This document shows, piece after piece, positions 33,268-41,570 of a stretch of DNA of 64,000 nt. The position numbers were made by a program, and so were the translations under genes. The DNA comes from Sedimentibacter saalensis (lineage in GTDB: Bacteria > Bacillota > Clostridia > Tissierellales > Sedimentibacteraceae): NCBI RefSeq assembly GCF_007830175.1, contig NZ_VLKH01000001.1, forward strand, positions 1 through 64,000, in the 5' to 3' direction. The notes beneath the pieces were generated by a model. That model was not told the origin of the DNA and did no database searches. It saw only the letters and a list, made by a program, of their open reading frames with translations. Each line of letters opens with the position of its first letter. Position 1 is the stretch's first letter.

Positions 33268-34931
33268 TATAAAACCTCCATTATTTTTAAATACAATTCT
33301 TCACCACTAAAAGGTCTTCCATCATACTTTAATATTTTATCAGTTGATTTAATCAGAGCTTCTTGTCTCATTAGATTATCAAGCTGAGCTGTTGCATTCT
33401 GTTCAACATCTATAATCTTCATAGCATTTTTACTTAATTCCAAGAGTTTTTTCGTAGGAAATGGCCATATGTCGCCAAATACTAATGCCCCAATAGAAAC
33501 CCCTTCAGCATTTAATTTGGATACTGCTTCTTTTACTGCACCATAGGTTGAGCCCCAACATACTACCAGATTTTCGGGATATTCTTCTCCTATAAACCAT
33601 GGTTCTTGTACTTCTTCCCTTAATCCGTCAAATTTCTTCAATCTTTTATTAACCATTTTAATTCGTATTTCATCACTTTCAGTAATATTTCCAAACTCGT
33701 CGTGTTCATCACTGTCCACTAATACCACCTGTCCTTCTATCTTCCCAGGAAGTATCCTTGGAGAAATACCATCTTCAGTTAATTTATAGCGTCTATACTT
33801 TTCATCAGTGTCTATTTCATTAGTAATATGTCTTTCAATATTGATCTTGTTAAAATCAAAAGGCTCTTTAGAAACTATGCTGTCAGCCAAATACTGATCG
33901 CTCATTAACAATACAGGTATCTGATACTTTTCTGCTATGTTAAAAGCTCTTGCTGTTTGATAAAATGCATCTTCTGCATCTCTAAATGCCATAATCATTC
34001 TTGGAAATTCTCCATGCCCGGCATGAATCATAAACTGCAAATCTGCCTGTTCTGTCCTCGTTGGGAATCCGGTTGCAGGACCCGGTCTTTGAACATTTAT
34101 TACTACAATAGGTACTTCTATCATTCCGGCAAGGCTTAAAGCTTCAACCATCAGCGCAAATCCCCCGCCTGAAGAACCAGTCATAGCTCTGACACCGGCA
34201 TAGGATGCACCTAATGCCATATTAAGTGCAGCCACTTCATCTTCTACTTGGTCAACTGCAATTCCATATTTATCAGAATGTTGAGCAACATAGTTCAATA
34301 CTCCTGTAGATGGAGTCATAGGATAACCACAGTAAAATTTAACACCTGCAGCTATAGCCCCCACACCTGCAGCCTGATTGCCATTGATTAATATTTTTTC
34401 ATTAATTTTAGTTTCTAAATTATATTTCGTGTCTATAAGATTGTATCCTTCTTTTATAGCTGCAATATTATCTTCTACTACCTTCTCACTTAATTCGTCT
34501 TTTATTACCTCTATTGCTGCATCCATGGGCAATCCAAAATATTTTAATATTGCACCTAATCCTACTGTGCTAGCTACCATAGCATTTTTTAATTTGCCGG
34601 TAATTTCATTCAGTGGTATATGAATAATATTGCTATCCTTTGCTATATCACTATCAGCAATTATGATTCCATCTTTCTTTAATTTATCATTGTGATTTTT
34701 AACAGTTTCTTCGTCTAATGCAAAAACAACATCTACATCGGGACTGTAGGAATAAAGCTCTTTGTCAGAAAATCTTATGTAAAAGAAATTATGACCGCCC
34801 CTTACTCTGGACATATAATCGCTATGAGCATAAATATTAAATCCTAATCTCTGCAGTATCTTTTCCAAAAGACCTGCAAATGTATCCATGCCCTGTCCAG
34901 CCTTCCCCCCTACCAAAATATTATAATCCAT
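33267..34931 (-). CDS. korA: 2-oxoacid:ferredoxin oxidoreductase, fused gamma-alpha subunit (first copy)
   Basis: 554 residues, gamma plus alpha fusion as in the downstream copy: ILVGGKAGQGMDTFAGLLEK, YCGYPMTPSTGVLNYV, VDQVEDEVAALNMALGAS, MTGSSGGGFALMVEALSLAG and TRTEQADL. It is the first gene of the operon and is followed by beta with an overlapping TAATG. This is the KorAB-type (2-oxoglutarate) or related branch that has no separate delta ferredoxin subunit. Which 2-oxoacid is used cannot be fixed. A GGAGG site precedes the ATG. Confidence 0.92.
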   Translation of the reverse strand: MDYNILVGGKAGQGMDTFAGLLEKILQRLGFNIYAHSDYMSRVRGGHNFFYIRFSDKELYSYSPDVDVVFALDEETVKNHNDKLKKDGIIIADSDIAKDSNIIHIPLNEITGKLKNAMVASTVGLGAILKYFGLPMDAAIEVIKDELSEKVVEDNIAAIKEGYNLIDTKYNLETKINEKILINGNQAAGVGAIAAGVKFYCGYPMTPSTGVLNYVAQHSDKYGIAVDQVEDEVAALNMALGASYAGVRAMTGSSGGGFALMVEALSLAGMIEVPIVVINVQRPGPATGFPTRTEQADLQFMIHAGHGEFPRMIMAFRDAEDAFYQTARAFNIAEKYQIPVLLMSDQYLADSIVSKEPFDFNKINIERHITNEIDTDEKYRRYKLTEDGISPRILPGKIEGQVVLVDSDEHDEFGNITESDEIRIKMVNKRLKKFDGLREEVQEPWFIGEEYPENLVVCWGSTYGAVKEAVSKLNAEGVSIGALVFGDIWPFPTKKLLELSKNAMKIIDVEQNATAQLDNLMRQEALIKSTDKILKYDGRPFSGEELYLKIMEVL

Positions 34932-35064
34932 TTTAACCTCCTATTAATTTTATGCTTACCAATTACCTATACCCAGATTATATTGCGATAAACTAATATA
35001 TTAGATTAATAATAAAATATTCTTTATATGTATATCAAAACTTCTTTACCTATGACTAAATGGC

Positions 35065-35090
35065 ACAAAAAAACCGGCTATTTGCCGGAA
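35065..35090 (-). terminator. Intrinsic terminator (minus strand)
   Basis: CCGGC and GCCGG around AAATA, followed on the minus strand by seven T residues. It would stop minus-strand reads coming from the remnant region before the kor operon. Confidence 0.75.
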
Positions 35091-35117
35091 TGTAAATTGA
35101 TAGATACAGCTTATTTT

Positions 35118-35203
35118 GTACATTCGTTTATAAAGCAGGTAATAGCCTCTTCAGAAAGTCTTTACTGCTTATCATTGTAACGTTTAGAATATAATTTGTC
35201 TAG
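35118..35203 (-). pseudogene. Orphan 3' tail of a dienelactone hydrolase gene
   Basis: On the minus strand it reads HYND-like residues, then an in-frame stop, then RLSEEAITCFINECTK and a stop. It matches the end of the intact gene at 26844-27440 (HYNNTQSRLAEEAIACFINECK). The nucleotide similarity extends over about 85 bases. It is dead: a stop is internal and no N-terminal part remains. Confidence 0.8.
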
Positions 35204-35239
35204 AAAAATGAAAATGAAGAAATATTTGACTATATGGTA

Positions 35240-35280
35240 ATTTGAGTTGCGCGTTGCTACACAGAGACCGTCCTCTATAT
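35240..35280. repeat. Decayed half of the ACCGTCCC repeat
   Basis: TTTGAGTTGCGCGTTGCTAC and AGAGACCGTCCTCTATATC resemble the right half of the element at 28078-28212 with several substitutions. Confidence 0.5.
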
Positions 35281-35356
35281 CTTATTATTCTCATTTTGAA
35301 TACAAAGTATTTGAATATTTTTCTTATAGCTGTCGAATAATTGTGCAGCAAACATG

Positions 35357-35386
35357 TTGACATATATAGCTTTAGTAATTTACAAT
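35357..35386 (+). promoter_or_regulatory. Sigma-A-type promoter in the 35.4-kb gap
   Basis: TTGACA (35357-35362), an 18-base spacer and TACAAT (35381-35386). Transcription would start near 35393 and hit the terminator at 35484. Confidence 0.55.
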
Positions 35387-35392
35387 TTTAAT

Positions 35393-35514
35393 TAAGTAAG
35401 ATTTATAATTTAATAATTTTATATGGAAGCAATGATCAACGGAAAATATTTGGACGCTTTTTCCATTGTTAGCTAGTAGCGTAACCGGCCATTATTGGCC
35501 GGTTTTTGTTTTTA
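35393..35514 (+). ncRNA. Candidate small RNA or short leader unit
   Basis: A promoter-to-terminator unit of about 120 bases with no gene of normal size. Inside it GGAAAA and TTTTCC flank a loop, and a 17-codon frame (MEAMINGKYLDAFSIVS) has no ribosome site. Transcription is inferred only. Confidence 0.35.
35484..35514 (+). terminator. Intrinsic terminator before the exported 289-residue protein
   Basis: ACCGGCC and GGCCGGT around ATTATT, followed by TTTTGTTTTT. It ends the promoter unit that starts near 35393. Confidence 0.82.
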
Positions 35515-35755
35515 TAAGATTAATAGTAAGAATCGATTCATAACAATTCTATGTTTTAGTTAAGCAGCAGGTCATAGATTAAATTTTCAGAAAAGAGGTG
35601 ATGACTTGAATATCTTAGTCGGAAAAGACATGTTTTAAATACAGTCAAACATAGACTTGGAGTATATTTCCTATAACGACACATGAAACAGGCCGCGCCA
35701 ATAGTTAAATTATAACGATAAAGCTTCAAAAAATTTATTTAAAGGAAGTGTTGCT

Positions 35756-36625
35756 ATGACGTCAAAGAAAGTTTTAATGATTTTGATTGTTTTGCTATGT
35801 ATTTTATCAACTAGCTTAACCGCGCTAGCTGCAACAGGCTTAGGGATTGAACCAGTTTTACTTCACCTTACTGTAGGGGATGCAGCATCTGAAATTTCAC
35901 AAACTGAATGCGATCCAGATTTTGCCTTTAAAGTAGATAATTCTGCAGAAAACGGAACTTATCCTACCGGAGATGGGAACATCATTACCATTACCAGCAG
36001 CAATGGCTACACTTTTGATTGGCAGTCAAAATGGCCTGTAACATGTGTCTTGGTAAAAGCCGGCAAAGACTTTTACAATGTATTTTATTATCCAAATGGT
36101 TCGTATGGAGATACAGGGCTTTATGCAGCTACAAATCCAAGTAATGAAAAGCCATTTGAAATCAGTCACGTAACCTTCGGATATAACGAACTAAGTATGT
36201 GCTATCAGGAAGAAACTGCATGGGCAAAAGGAACACGTTATGTGGAAAGAGGCAACTGGGCTATGTATGTTGATCACCGCGATAAAGAAAAGAAAGTAGT
36301 AGATTTGATTGCCGGTGGCGGAAACCCTTCAAGTGGAACAGTAGTAGGTACTGCAACTATTTCTGCACCTGCTGACGATGAAGTTACCATAAAAATCAGC
36401 CTAACAGGTGGAGCCGTATTTTATTATGATTTAGATGATCCTAACAATGACGATAACTTAAAGGTTCAAGATTATGCAACAGCTCCAAAAGGTAATCCTG
36501 CTCCTGGTAAATTTGACTGGAAATATAGTATTGCACCTCATTTAACTACATATACATTTACCGTTCCATACAACAATTTTTATGGGATTCATTTAGACGT
36601 GGCTGTTCCTGTTCCTTGCAACTAG
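35756..36625 (+). CDS. Secreted protein of unknown function
   Basis: 289 residues with a clear signal peptide (KKVLMILIVLLCILSTSLTA, cleaved after LAA). The mature protein is acidic, rich in Gly, Asp, Tyr and Asn, contains an even spread of Cys (few), and looks beta-rich (SNGYTFDWQSKWPVTCVLVK, KGTRYVERGNWAMYVDH). It is read alone, away from the minus-strand neighbours. No domain was recognised. It has a good AAAGGAAG site. The preceding promoter-terminator unit could be its leader or an sRNA. Confidence 0.72.
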   Translation: MTSKKVLMILIVLLCILSTSLTALAATGLGIEPVLLHLTVGDAASEISQTECDPDFAFKVDNSAENGTYPTGDGNIITITSSNGYTFDWQSKWPVTCVLVKAGKDFYNVFYYPNGSYGDTGLYAATNPSNEKPFEISHVTFGYNELSMCYQEETAWAKGTRYVERGNWAMYVDHRDKEKKVVDLIAGGGNPSSGTVVGTATISAPADDEVTIKISLTGGAVFYYDLDDPNNDDNLKVQDYATAPKGNPAPGKFDWKYSIAPHLTTYTFTVPYNNFYGIHLDVAVPVPCN

Positions 36626-36666
36626 GCTTCAGCAAATTATAGATTCTAGAAAATTCAGTATAATTC

Positions 36667-36702
36667 AACCCGTGAGGTTTTAGAAATTTCTCACGGGTTA
36701 TC
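36667..36702. terminator. Terminator-like hairpin after the secreted protein gene
   Basis: AACCCGTGAG (36667-36676) and CTCACGGGTT (36690-36699) form a perfect 10-bp stem 42 bases after the stop. The tail is only weakly T-rich (ATCTTAT), so it may terminate in both directions with moderate strength. Confidence 0.55.
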
Positions 36703-36770
36703 TTATGATAAAAATCTAACCTAACTTTGTCACATTATCATGCCCTGGAACACTAAACAAAAGCGTCAAC

Positions 36771-38483
36771 TTATTTTAATGCCATACTTAAGTCTCCTAT
36801 ACATATTGTGTTGGTGCTTTTATTGAAATAGTAAACTTTGTTGTCTTCGACTGTTATGGAATATGAATCATCTGAAGATCTAAATACCTTTTTACCGGTA
36901 TTATCAAATAGTATAATTCTATCAGTCAACTCATTATCACCTGAGAGGGTGCAAGCAACATATTCCTTATCGGACCCTGTCAGCTTTAATTCGCGCACGC
37001 CCCGTCCAATATTTTCATAATTAGAATCATATAATCCATGATCCACTCCGCTTTCAAAATATATATGACCGCCAAGAACTTCAAACTGTTCTATAAAATT
37101 ATTGCCCCTCTCAAGTTTTGCCTGTATTGGATATTCAATCTTTTCAGATATTTTATACTTGAAGAGTTCAACATATTTATTGTAGAAATAAATATAATCT
37201 CCCTCTGCCTTGAAACCTGTAACTTCTTGGTCAGTTATTCTTCTTGTTTCATTAGTCTTAATATTCACCTGATACAGACCGGTTGTAGTCTTAATACCGC
37301 CATTTTTTATATAATCAGCAGCTGCTCTTGTATCAAACCCAAGGATATATAAATCATCGTCAATAAGATAACAGTCCCTCGATCCAGTTCCACCTTCACT
37401 TATGCTCTCAGTGCCGGGCACATCGTTTATATTCCAGTACCAGCCATAGATGTAATCCGTAGATCCAATTTTTTCCCACCCAGGATAAGTTAGTTCGGCA
37501 GAATTAATTGTGTTTGGGGTTTTCATGTATAAATTCCCTGGACCCGGTGCAGGACCTACCCACCACTGGAACTCCTTGTCTTTGAAAGACTTCAGTACGT
37601 TTCTTGAATTATTGATCAACGTTGCTCCATCGCTGTCCAGGCGAAACAGATAATCAGTCCCCATTGTCGCACCGCCATTATGAAATGTAAGATAAGCATT
37701 ACCACCTTCAGAGTATAACCAGGGCAAGACATATGCTTTGCCATCCCCTAGACTGTTAAAAGGAAGTTGATATATAACTTTGCTTGCTGGTGCCTCGTTC
37801 ATACCACCAGGAGATTCAATATTGTTTGAGGGAACGATCTTGGATTGCATAATCGTTCCATTTACGCCTACATAATACACATATCCATCTGCTATTGCCA
37901 TTACTTCCGTATCCTTCGCTCTGTCATTTGGAACTGTGCTCTGAAGCAAATGTATGTTATTAGAATTTATAGACAGGCCGTTATTCAAATCAAAACTGTA
38001 ATCCCAACCAAACTCATCAACAGCAAACTTCCAAGTGATTGGGAAATATGTAATGTCACGAAATATTAGTATTGGATATTCTTCCTTACTGTTGTCGATT
38101 AACTTTCCATTTATCTTAATTGGAAATGTAGGAATCGTTGCTTTATAGCTGCTATTATTTCTTTCCTTTGTGCTGTAAGGACAATATGCAGCTGTTATAT
38201 CTGTCGCATCTATCAATAAGCCTTCCTGATTACCCCTCCAGCTGGATTCCAACCCCAGAAACCTGCAATCACTATATGTCATTGGAAAATAAGTGATATC
38301 CTTGTACACTATCAAAGGATATTTACTATAACGGTTATCCATGTTCACATTATTAAGAGCAACATTAAATATCGGGAGTGTCACCGTGACACTTGCTGAT
38401 ACATCTGCTGCATAAGCAGGGATTATACTTGCCATGATAAATGTAATAATCATCATTAATAAACCAATAACTCTTTTACCCAT
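36771..38483 (-). CDS. Exported copper-amine-oxidase-like/DUF5050 protein
   Basis: 570 residues with a signal peptide (residues 1-25). Two copies of a copper-amine-oxidase-N-like stalk domain occur near residues 40-90 (YPLIVYKDITYFPMTYSDCR) and 120-165 (YPILIFRDITYFPITWKFAV), each with the repeated YPhhhhxDITYFPhTW pattern. The rest forms a DUF5050-type beta-propeller (EVMAIADGYVYYVGVNGTIM, GLYQVNIKTNETRRITD, YIYFYNK). It is a paralog of the protein at 41571-43142. Likely a wall-associated sensor or structural protein. Confidence 0.85.
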   Translation of the reverse strand: MGKRVIGLLMMIITFIMASIIPAYAADVSASVTVTLPIFNVALNNVNMDNRYSKYPLIVYKDITYFPMTYSDCRFLGLESSWRGNQEGLLIDATDITAAYCPYSTKERNNSSYKATIPTFPIKINGKLIDNSKEEYPILIFRDITYFPITWKFAVDEFGWDYSFDLNNGLSINSNNIHLLQSTVPNDRAKDTEVMAIADGYVYYVGVNGTIMQSKIVPSNNIESPGGMNEAPASKVIYQLPFNSLGDGKAYVLPWLYSEGGNAYLTFHNGGATMGTDYLFRLDSDGATLINNSRNVLKSFKDKEFQWWVGPAPGPGNLYMKTPNTINSAELTYPGWEKIGSTDYIYGWYWNINDVPGTESISEGGTGSRDCYLIDDDLYILGFDTRAAADYIKNGGIKTTTGLYQVNIKTNETRRITDQEVTGFKAEGDYIYFYNKYVELFKYKISEKIEYPIQAKLERGNNFIEQFEVLGGHIYFESGVDHGLYDSNYENIGRGVRELKLTGSDKEYVACTLSGDNELTDRIILFDNTGKKVFRSSDDSYSITVEDNKVYYFNKSTNTICIGDLSMALK

Positions 38484-38576
38484 TGCTTCATCTCCTCAGA
38501 ATTAATTTTAATCAGTAATAACTTCGCACGCCCCTACTCTTTTACCATTGACGTCTACTACCATCTTAACGTGCCT

Positions 38577-38664
38577 TAAGTAGACAATAATGATGTCAAA
38601 GTATATTTTATACCTTTGGCGGGAAAAAACATATGATTTTCTATTACTTTTCTTCCAACTTTTT
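38577..38664 (-). pseudogene. Remnant of a KilA-N gene 3' end with flanking tail
   Basis: A 34-base stretch (38631-38664) is identical to the end of the KilA-N gene and its downstream bases at 49986-50019; on the minus strand it reads QKKLEEK and a stop. The sequence to its left (GATGTCAAAGTATATT) also has its counterpart next to the intact gene. The rest of the KilA-N gene is missing here. Confidence 0.6.
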
Positions 38665-38795
38665 GTAAATAGCAGCATTTTGTATGCGTAGAAAGCAGCA
38701 CCTTGCGTCCATAATCAATTGACTGACATAACTTAAAGTTTTTAACTACAGTTGAGTTATGGCTTGAGCAGAAATAATGATAAAGTTTCCATTCA

Positions 38796-40061
38796 TTAAT
38801 TTGTTAAATTTAGGAGGCTGTCCATGAAGCTGTCAAAGTTTGTGGTTAGTATATAATTTAAGAATAATACTTCTCCAATACCATTTTTGTTTACTAAGTC
38901 ATCAATACTTTCTTTATAGTGCCTTGGGTCAACTACATATATTTCACTGTAGTGAGGTGTTAGAAATGGAATAAAAGCATTGCCGTAAGAATCTTTTATG
39001 ACCATGATTTTCTTGTCTGTTCCAACATTGGTTTTAATAACACCAAGTGCAAAATCACCGCCTAAGAAAATACCGTATTTTTGGTCTAAGAAAACATATT
39101 TCTTATTGATTACATCGCCTTTGTAAGATTTTTTTTCACCTGTTTCTTTGTCATAGTAAAAAACTTGCATATCAGTTTTAACAGGAGGAACATAATAAAC
39201 TACATTATCCGGGTTGTTGTTTACGGTTTCAGACGGATTAACAGTTGATATATGACCGAGATAATCCTGAGCCTCATTTTTTTTATAGTTATTTAAAGGT
39301 ACAGCTTCAAGTTCAGCAGTAGCAGCAAAACCTAAATATCCATAATACGCTCCTAGGGCTGTCCAGTGGTGGTCTGTTCTGTAATAAACATATTCATCAA
39401 TATGCTCCTTAATGGGTGTATAAGCATCTACAGGAATTATATTATCCGAAAAGTTATCATTAACAAATTTGATTGCATCGAGTTGCGAATCGGATAAATT
39501 TTTATATTTTTCATTGGTTAAAAATTCAATTTGAATAGGTACCAGCATAGAGTAAACCTTCACATTTTCACCCAATTTACCGCTTACCTTATTAATCGTG
39601 TCAGCATATAACTTAGATTTTTCTTCGTTAAATTTATATAATTCCATGACTGTATCATTTAAAATTAACAAATTACCCGTTGTGCTAGCTACTTGATTTT
39701 TATCTTCAGGTTTTTTACTTTCATCTTCATTATCATTACCTCCCACATTTTGTCCTGCAAAATCAACCAAATATACTTCCTCTTCCCTTTTTATACCCTT
39801 TAATGTAGTTATATCTTTGCTGATTTGAACTAAATTTTCTCTGTCGAAAAAATGATCTGCAAAAAAGCTTTCAAAATCTCTGAAATACTTTCCCGATAAA
39901 AGATTATCCAAACTATAAACAGGCTTTTGTGCCAAGGTTCTGTTTTCAACCTCTGAAATTGTTTTATTTTTAGGAGTCAACAAATTCAAAATTGTAAATA
40001 AATAAATTATTAATAAAAATATAAATACGTTTAAATATGATATATGACTTTTTTTATTCAT
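38796..40061 (-). CDS. DHHW-family SGNH-like protein (polysaccharide O-acetylation)
   Basis: About 421 residues: N-terminal membrane anchor (SYLNVFIFLLIIYLFTIL), then a periplasm-facing domain with the DHHW motif (YRTDHHWTALGAYYG), typical of AlgJ/AlgX-type SGNH hydrolase relatives that load acetyl groups onto polysaccharide. VIKDSYGNAFIPFLTPHY carries the likely Ser of the SGNH site. The neighbouring MBOAT gene would bring acetyl across the membrane. The ATG at 40061 is preferred since GAGGAAG lies a few bases upstream; a GTG at 40073 is possible and overlaps the MBOAT stop. Confidence 0.9.
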   Translation of the reverse strand: MNKKSHISYLNVFIFLLIIYLFTILNLLTPKNKTISEVENRTLAQKPVYSLDNLLSGKYFRDFESFFADHFFDRENLVQISKDITTLKGIKREEEVYLVDFAGQNVGGNDNEDESKKPEDKNQVASTTGNLLILNDTVMELYKFNEEKSKLYADTINKVSGKLGENVKVYSMLVPIQIEFLTNEKYKNLSDSQLDAIKFVNDNFSDNIIPVDAYTPIKEHIDEYVYYRTDHHWTALGAYYGYLGFAATAELEAVPLNNYKKNEAQDYLGHISTVNPSETVNNNPDNVVYYVPPVKTDMQVFYYDKETGEKKSYKGDVINKKYVFLDQKYGIFLGGDFALGVIKTNVGTDKKIMVIKDSYGNAFIPFLTPHYSEIYVVDPRHYKESIDDLVNKNGIGEVLFLNYILTTNFDSFMDSLLNLTN

Positions 40062-40072
40062 GTGCTTCCTCA

Positions 40073-41491
40073 CTAAAATCTAAAGTAAAGAAACGGATTA
40101 TAAGTTTGTCCAATTAACAATATTGTGCTTACAATTAAAATTGTTGCGTTAAAAAATATAAATATCAACTTGGACGGCTTATAATTGTTTATAACTATTA
40201 GTTCATTTAATTTTCTATATATAATCTTGAATATAGGTGTGCTCGCAAAAGCAGCAAACATCAAAAATATTACATTATTTAAAAACTCAATTTCAAATTT
40301 AATATCATACAAAGGATGATTGCCATAGCCAAACATTATACTCATGAACTTCAATCCTTTTGTAATATCGATATAATAGAAAAATACCCACCCAATTATA
40401 ACAATAAGAATTAAATAAATATGTGATAAAACTGAAGGAATTTTATCTAATACTCTGTATAATAGTTTTCTTTCCAATAATAAGAAAATGCCGTAATACA
40501 AACCCCATACAATAAAGTTCCAGCTGGCACCATGCCAAAGACCGGTCAGCATCCAAACTATTATAACATTACGGACAAAATGTTTTCTGTTGCCACCAAG
40601 TGGAATATATACATAATCCTTGAAAAATGAGCTTAAAGAAATATGCCATCTTCTCCAGAAGTCTTGAACACTATTTGCTATATATGGATAGTTAAAGTTT
40701 TCTTTATACGTAAAACCAAACATTCTTCCTAAGCCTATGGCCATATCTGAATAGCCAGAAAAATCAAAATATATTTGAATTGTATACATTATTATTCCAA
40801 GCCAGGCTCCTAAAACTGACAACTGATCTAAATTGCTGTCCAAAAAAGCGGTTGCAATCTGACCTGCTGTATTTGCAATAATTACCTTCTTTAATAAACC
40901 GATTATAAATCTGTTAATTCCATAGCTGAAACTGCTTGGCGTTATAACCCTGTAATCTATTTCATTAGCCACATCTATATATCTGACTATAGGTCCCGCA
41001 ATTAATTGGTGATATAGTGACATATATAAAAGCAGCTTATAAAACTTCTTTTGTGCAGGAACATCTTGTCTGTATACATCTATAACATATGATATTATTT
41101 GAAATGTATAGAAGGATATTCCAATGGGTAATCCGATTGAGCTTAAACCTATATTGGTATTAAACACAAAGTTTATATTATTTACAAAGAAATTATAGTA
41201 TTTAAATATTCCAATCATAGATAAATCAATTATTATTGCTGTCCACAAAAAAACTTTACTCTTATATGTACCTTTGTATTTATCTATTAGCAGTGCAAAG
41301 GAATAATTGATTATTCCACTTAACAGTAATGCTATAATAAAAAATGGTTCACCCCATGCATAAAAGAACAAAGAAAAACTTAAAAGAACAATATTCCTGT
41401 AGGTGTAATTTTTACTTATAAAATAAAAGATTAAATTTATGGGAAAAAATAAATATAAGAAAACTAAACTTGAAAACACCATTCGTGACAT
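40073..41491 (-). CDS. MBOAT-family O-acyltransferase (AlgI/DltB-like)
   Basis: 472 residues, polytopic. Characteristic elements: LPIGISFYTFQIISYVIDVY, SLYHQLIAGPIVRY, NYPYIANSVQDFWRRWHISL, SSFFKDYVYIPLGGNRK and the catalytic His in WMLTGLWHGASWNFIVWG. It transfers acyl groups from the cytosolic face to the outside for O-acetylation of a wall or capsule polysaccharide, working with the DHHW protein just downstream. Start either 41491 or, with better ribosome-site spacing, the ATG at 41482. Confidence 0.94.
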   Translation of the reverse strand: MSRMVFSSLVFLYLFFPINLIFYFISKNYTYRNIVLLSFSLFFYAWGEPFFIIALLLSGIINYSFALLIDKYKGTYKSKVFLWTAIIIDLSMIGIFKYYNFFVNNINFVFNTNIGLSSIGLPIGISFYTFQIISYVIDVYRQDVPAQKKFYKLLLYMSLYHQLIAGPIVRYIDVANEIDYRVITPSSFSYGINRFIIGLLKKVIIANTAGQIATAFLDSNLDQLSVLGAWLGIIMYTIQIYFDFSGYSDMAIGLGRMFGFTYKENFNYPYIANSVQDFWRRWHISLSSFFKDYVYIPLGGNRKHFVRNVIIVWMLTGLWHGASWNFIVWGLYYGIFLLLERKLLYRVLDKIPSVLSHIYLILIVIIGWVFFYYIDITKGLKFMSIMFGYGNHPLYDIKFEIEFLNNVIFLMFAAFASTPIFKIIYRKLNELIVINNYKPSKLIFIFFNATILIVSTILLIGQTYNPFLYFRF

Positions 41492-41570
41492 ATCCTCCTG
41501 TTGATAAACAAACTAAAATTATCCTATTTACTGCTTAACCACCTGAATACTTTCATTCAGGTGGCTGATA

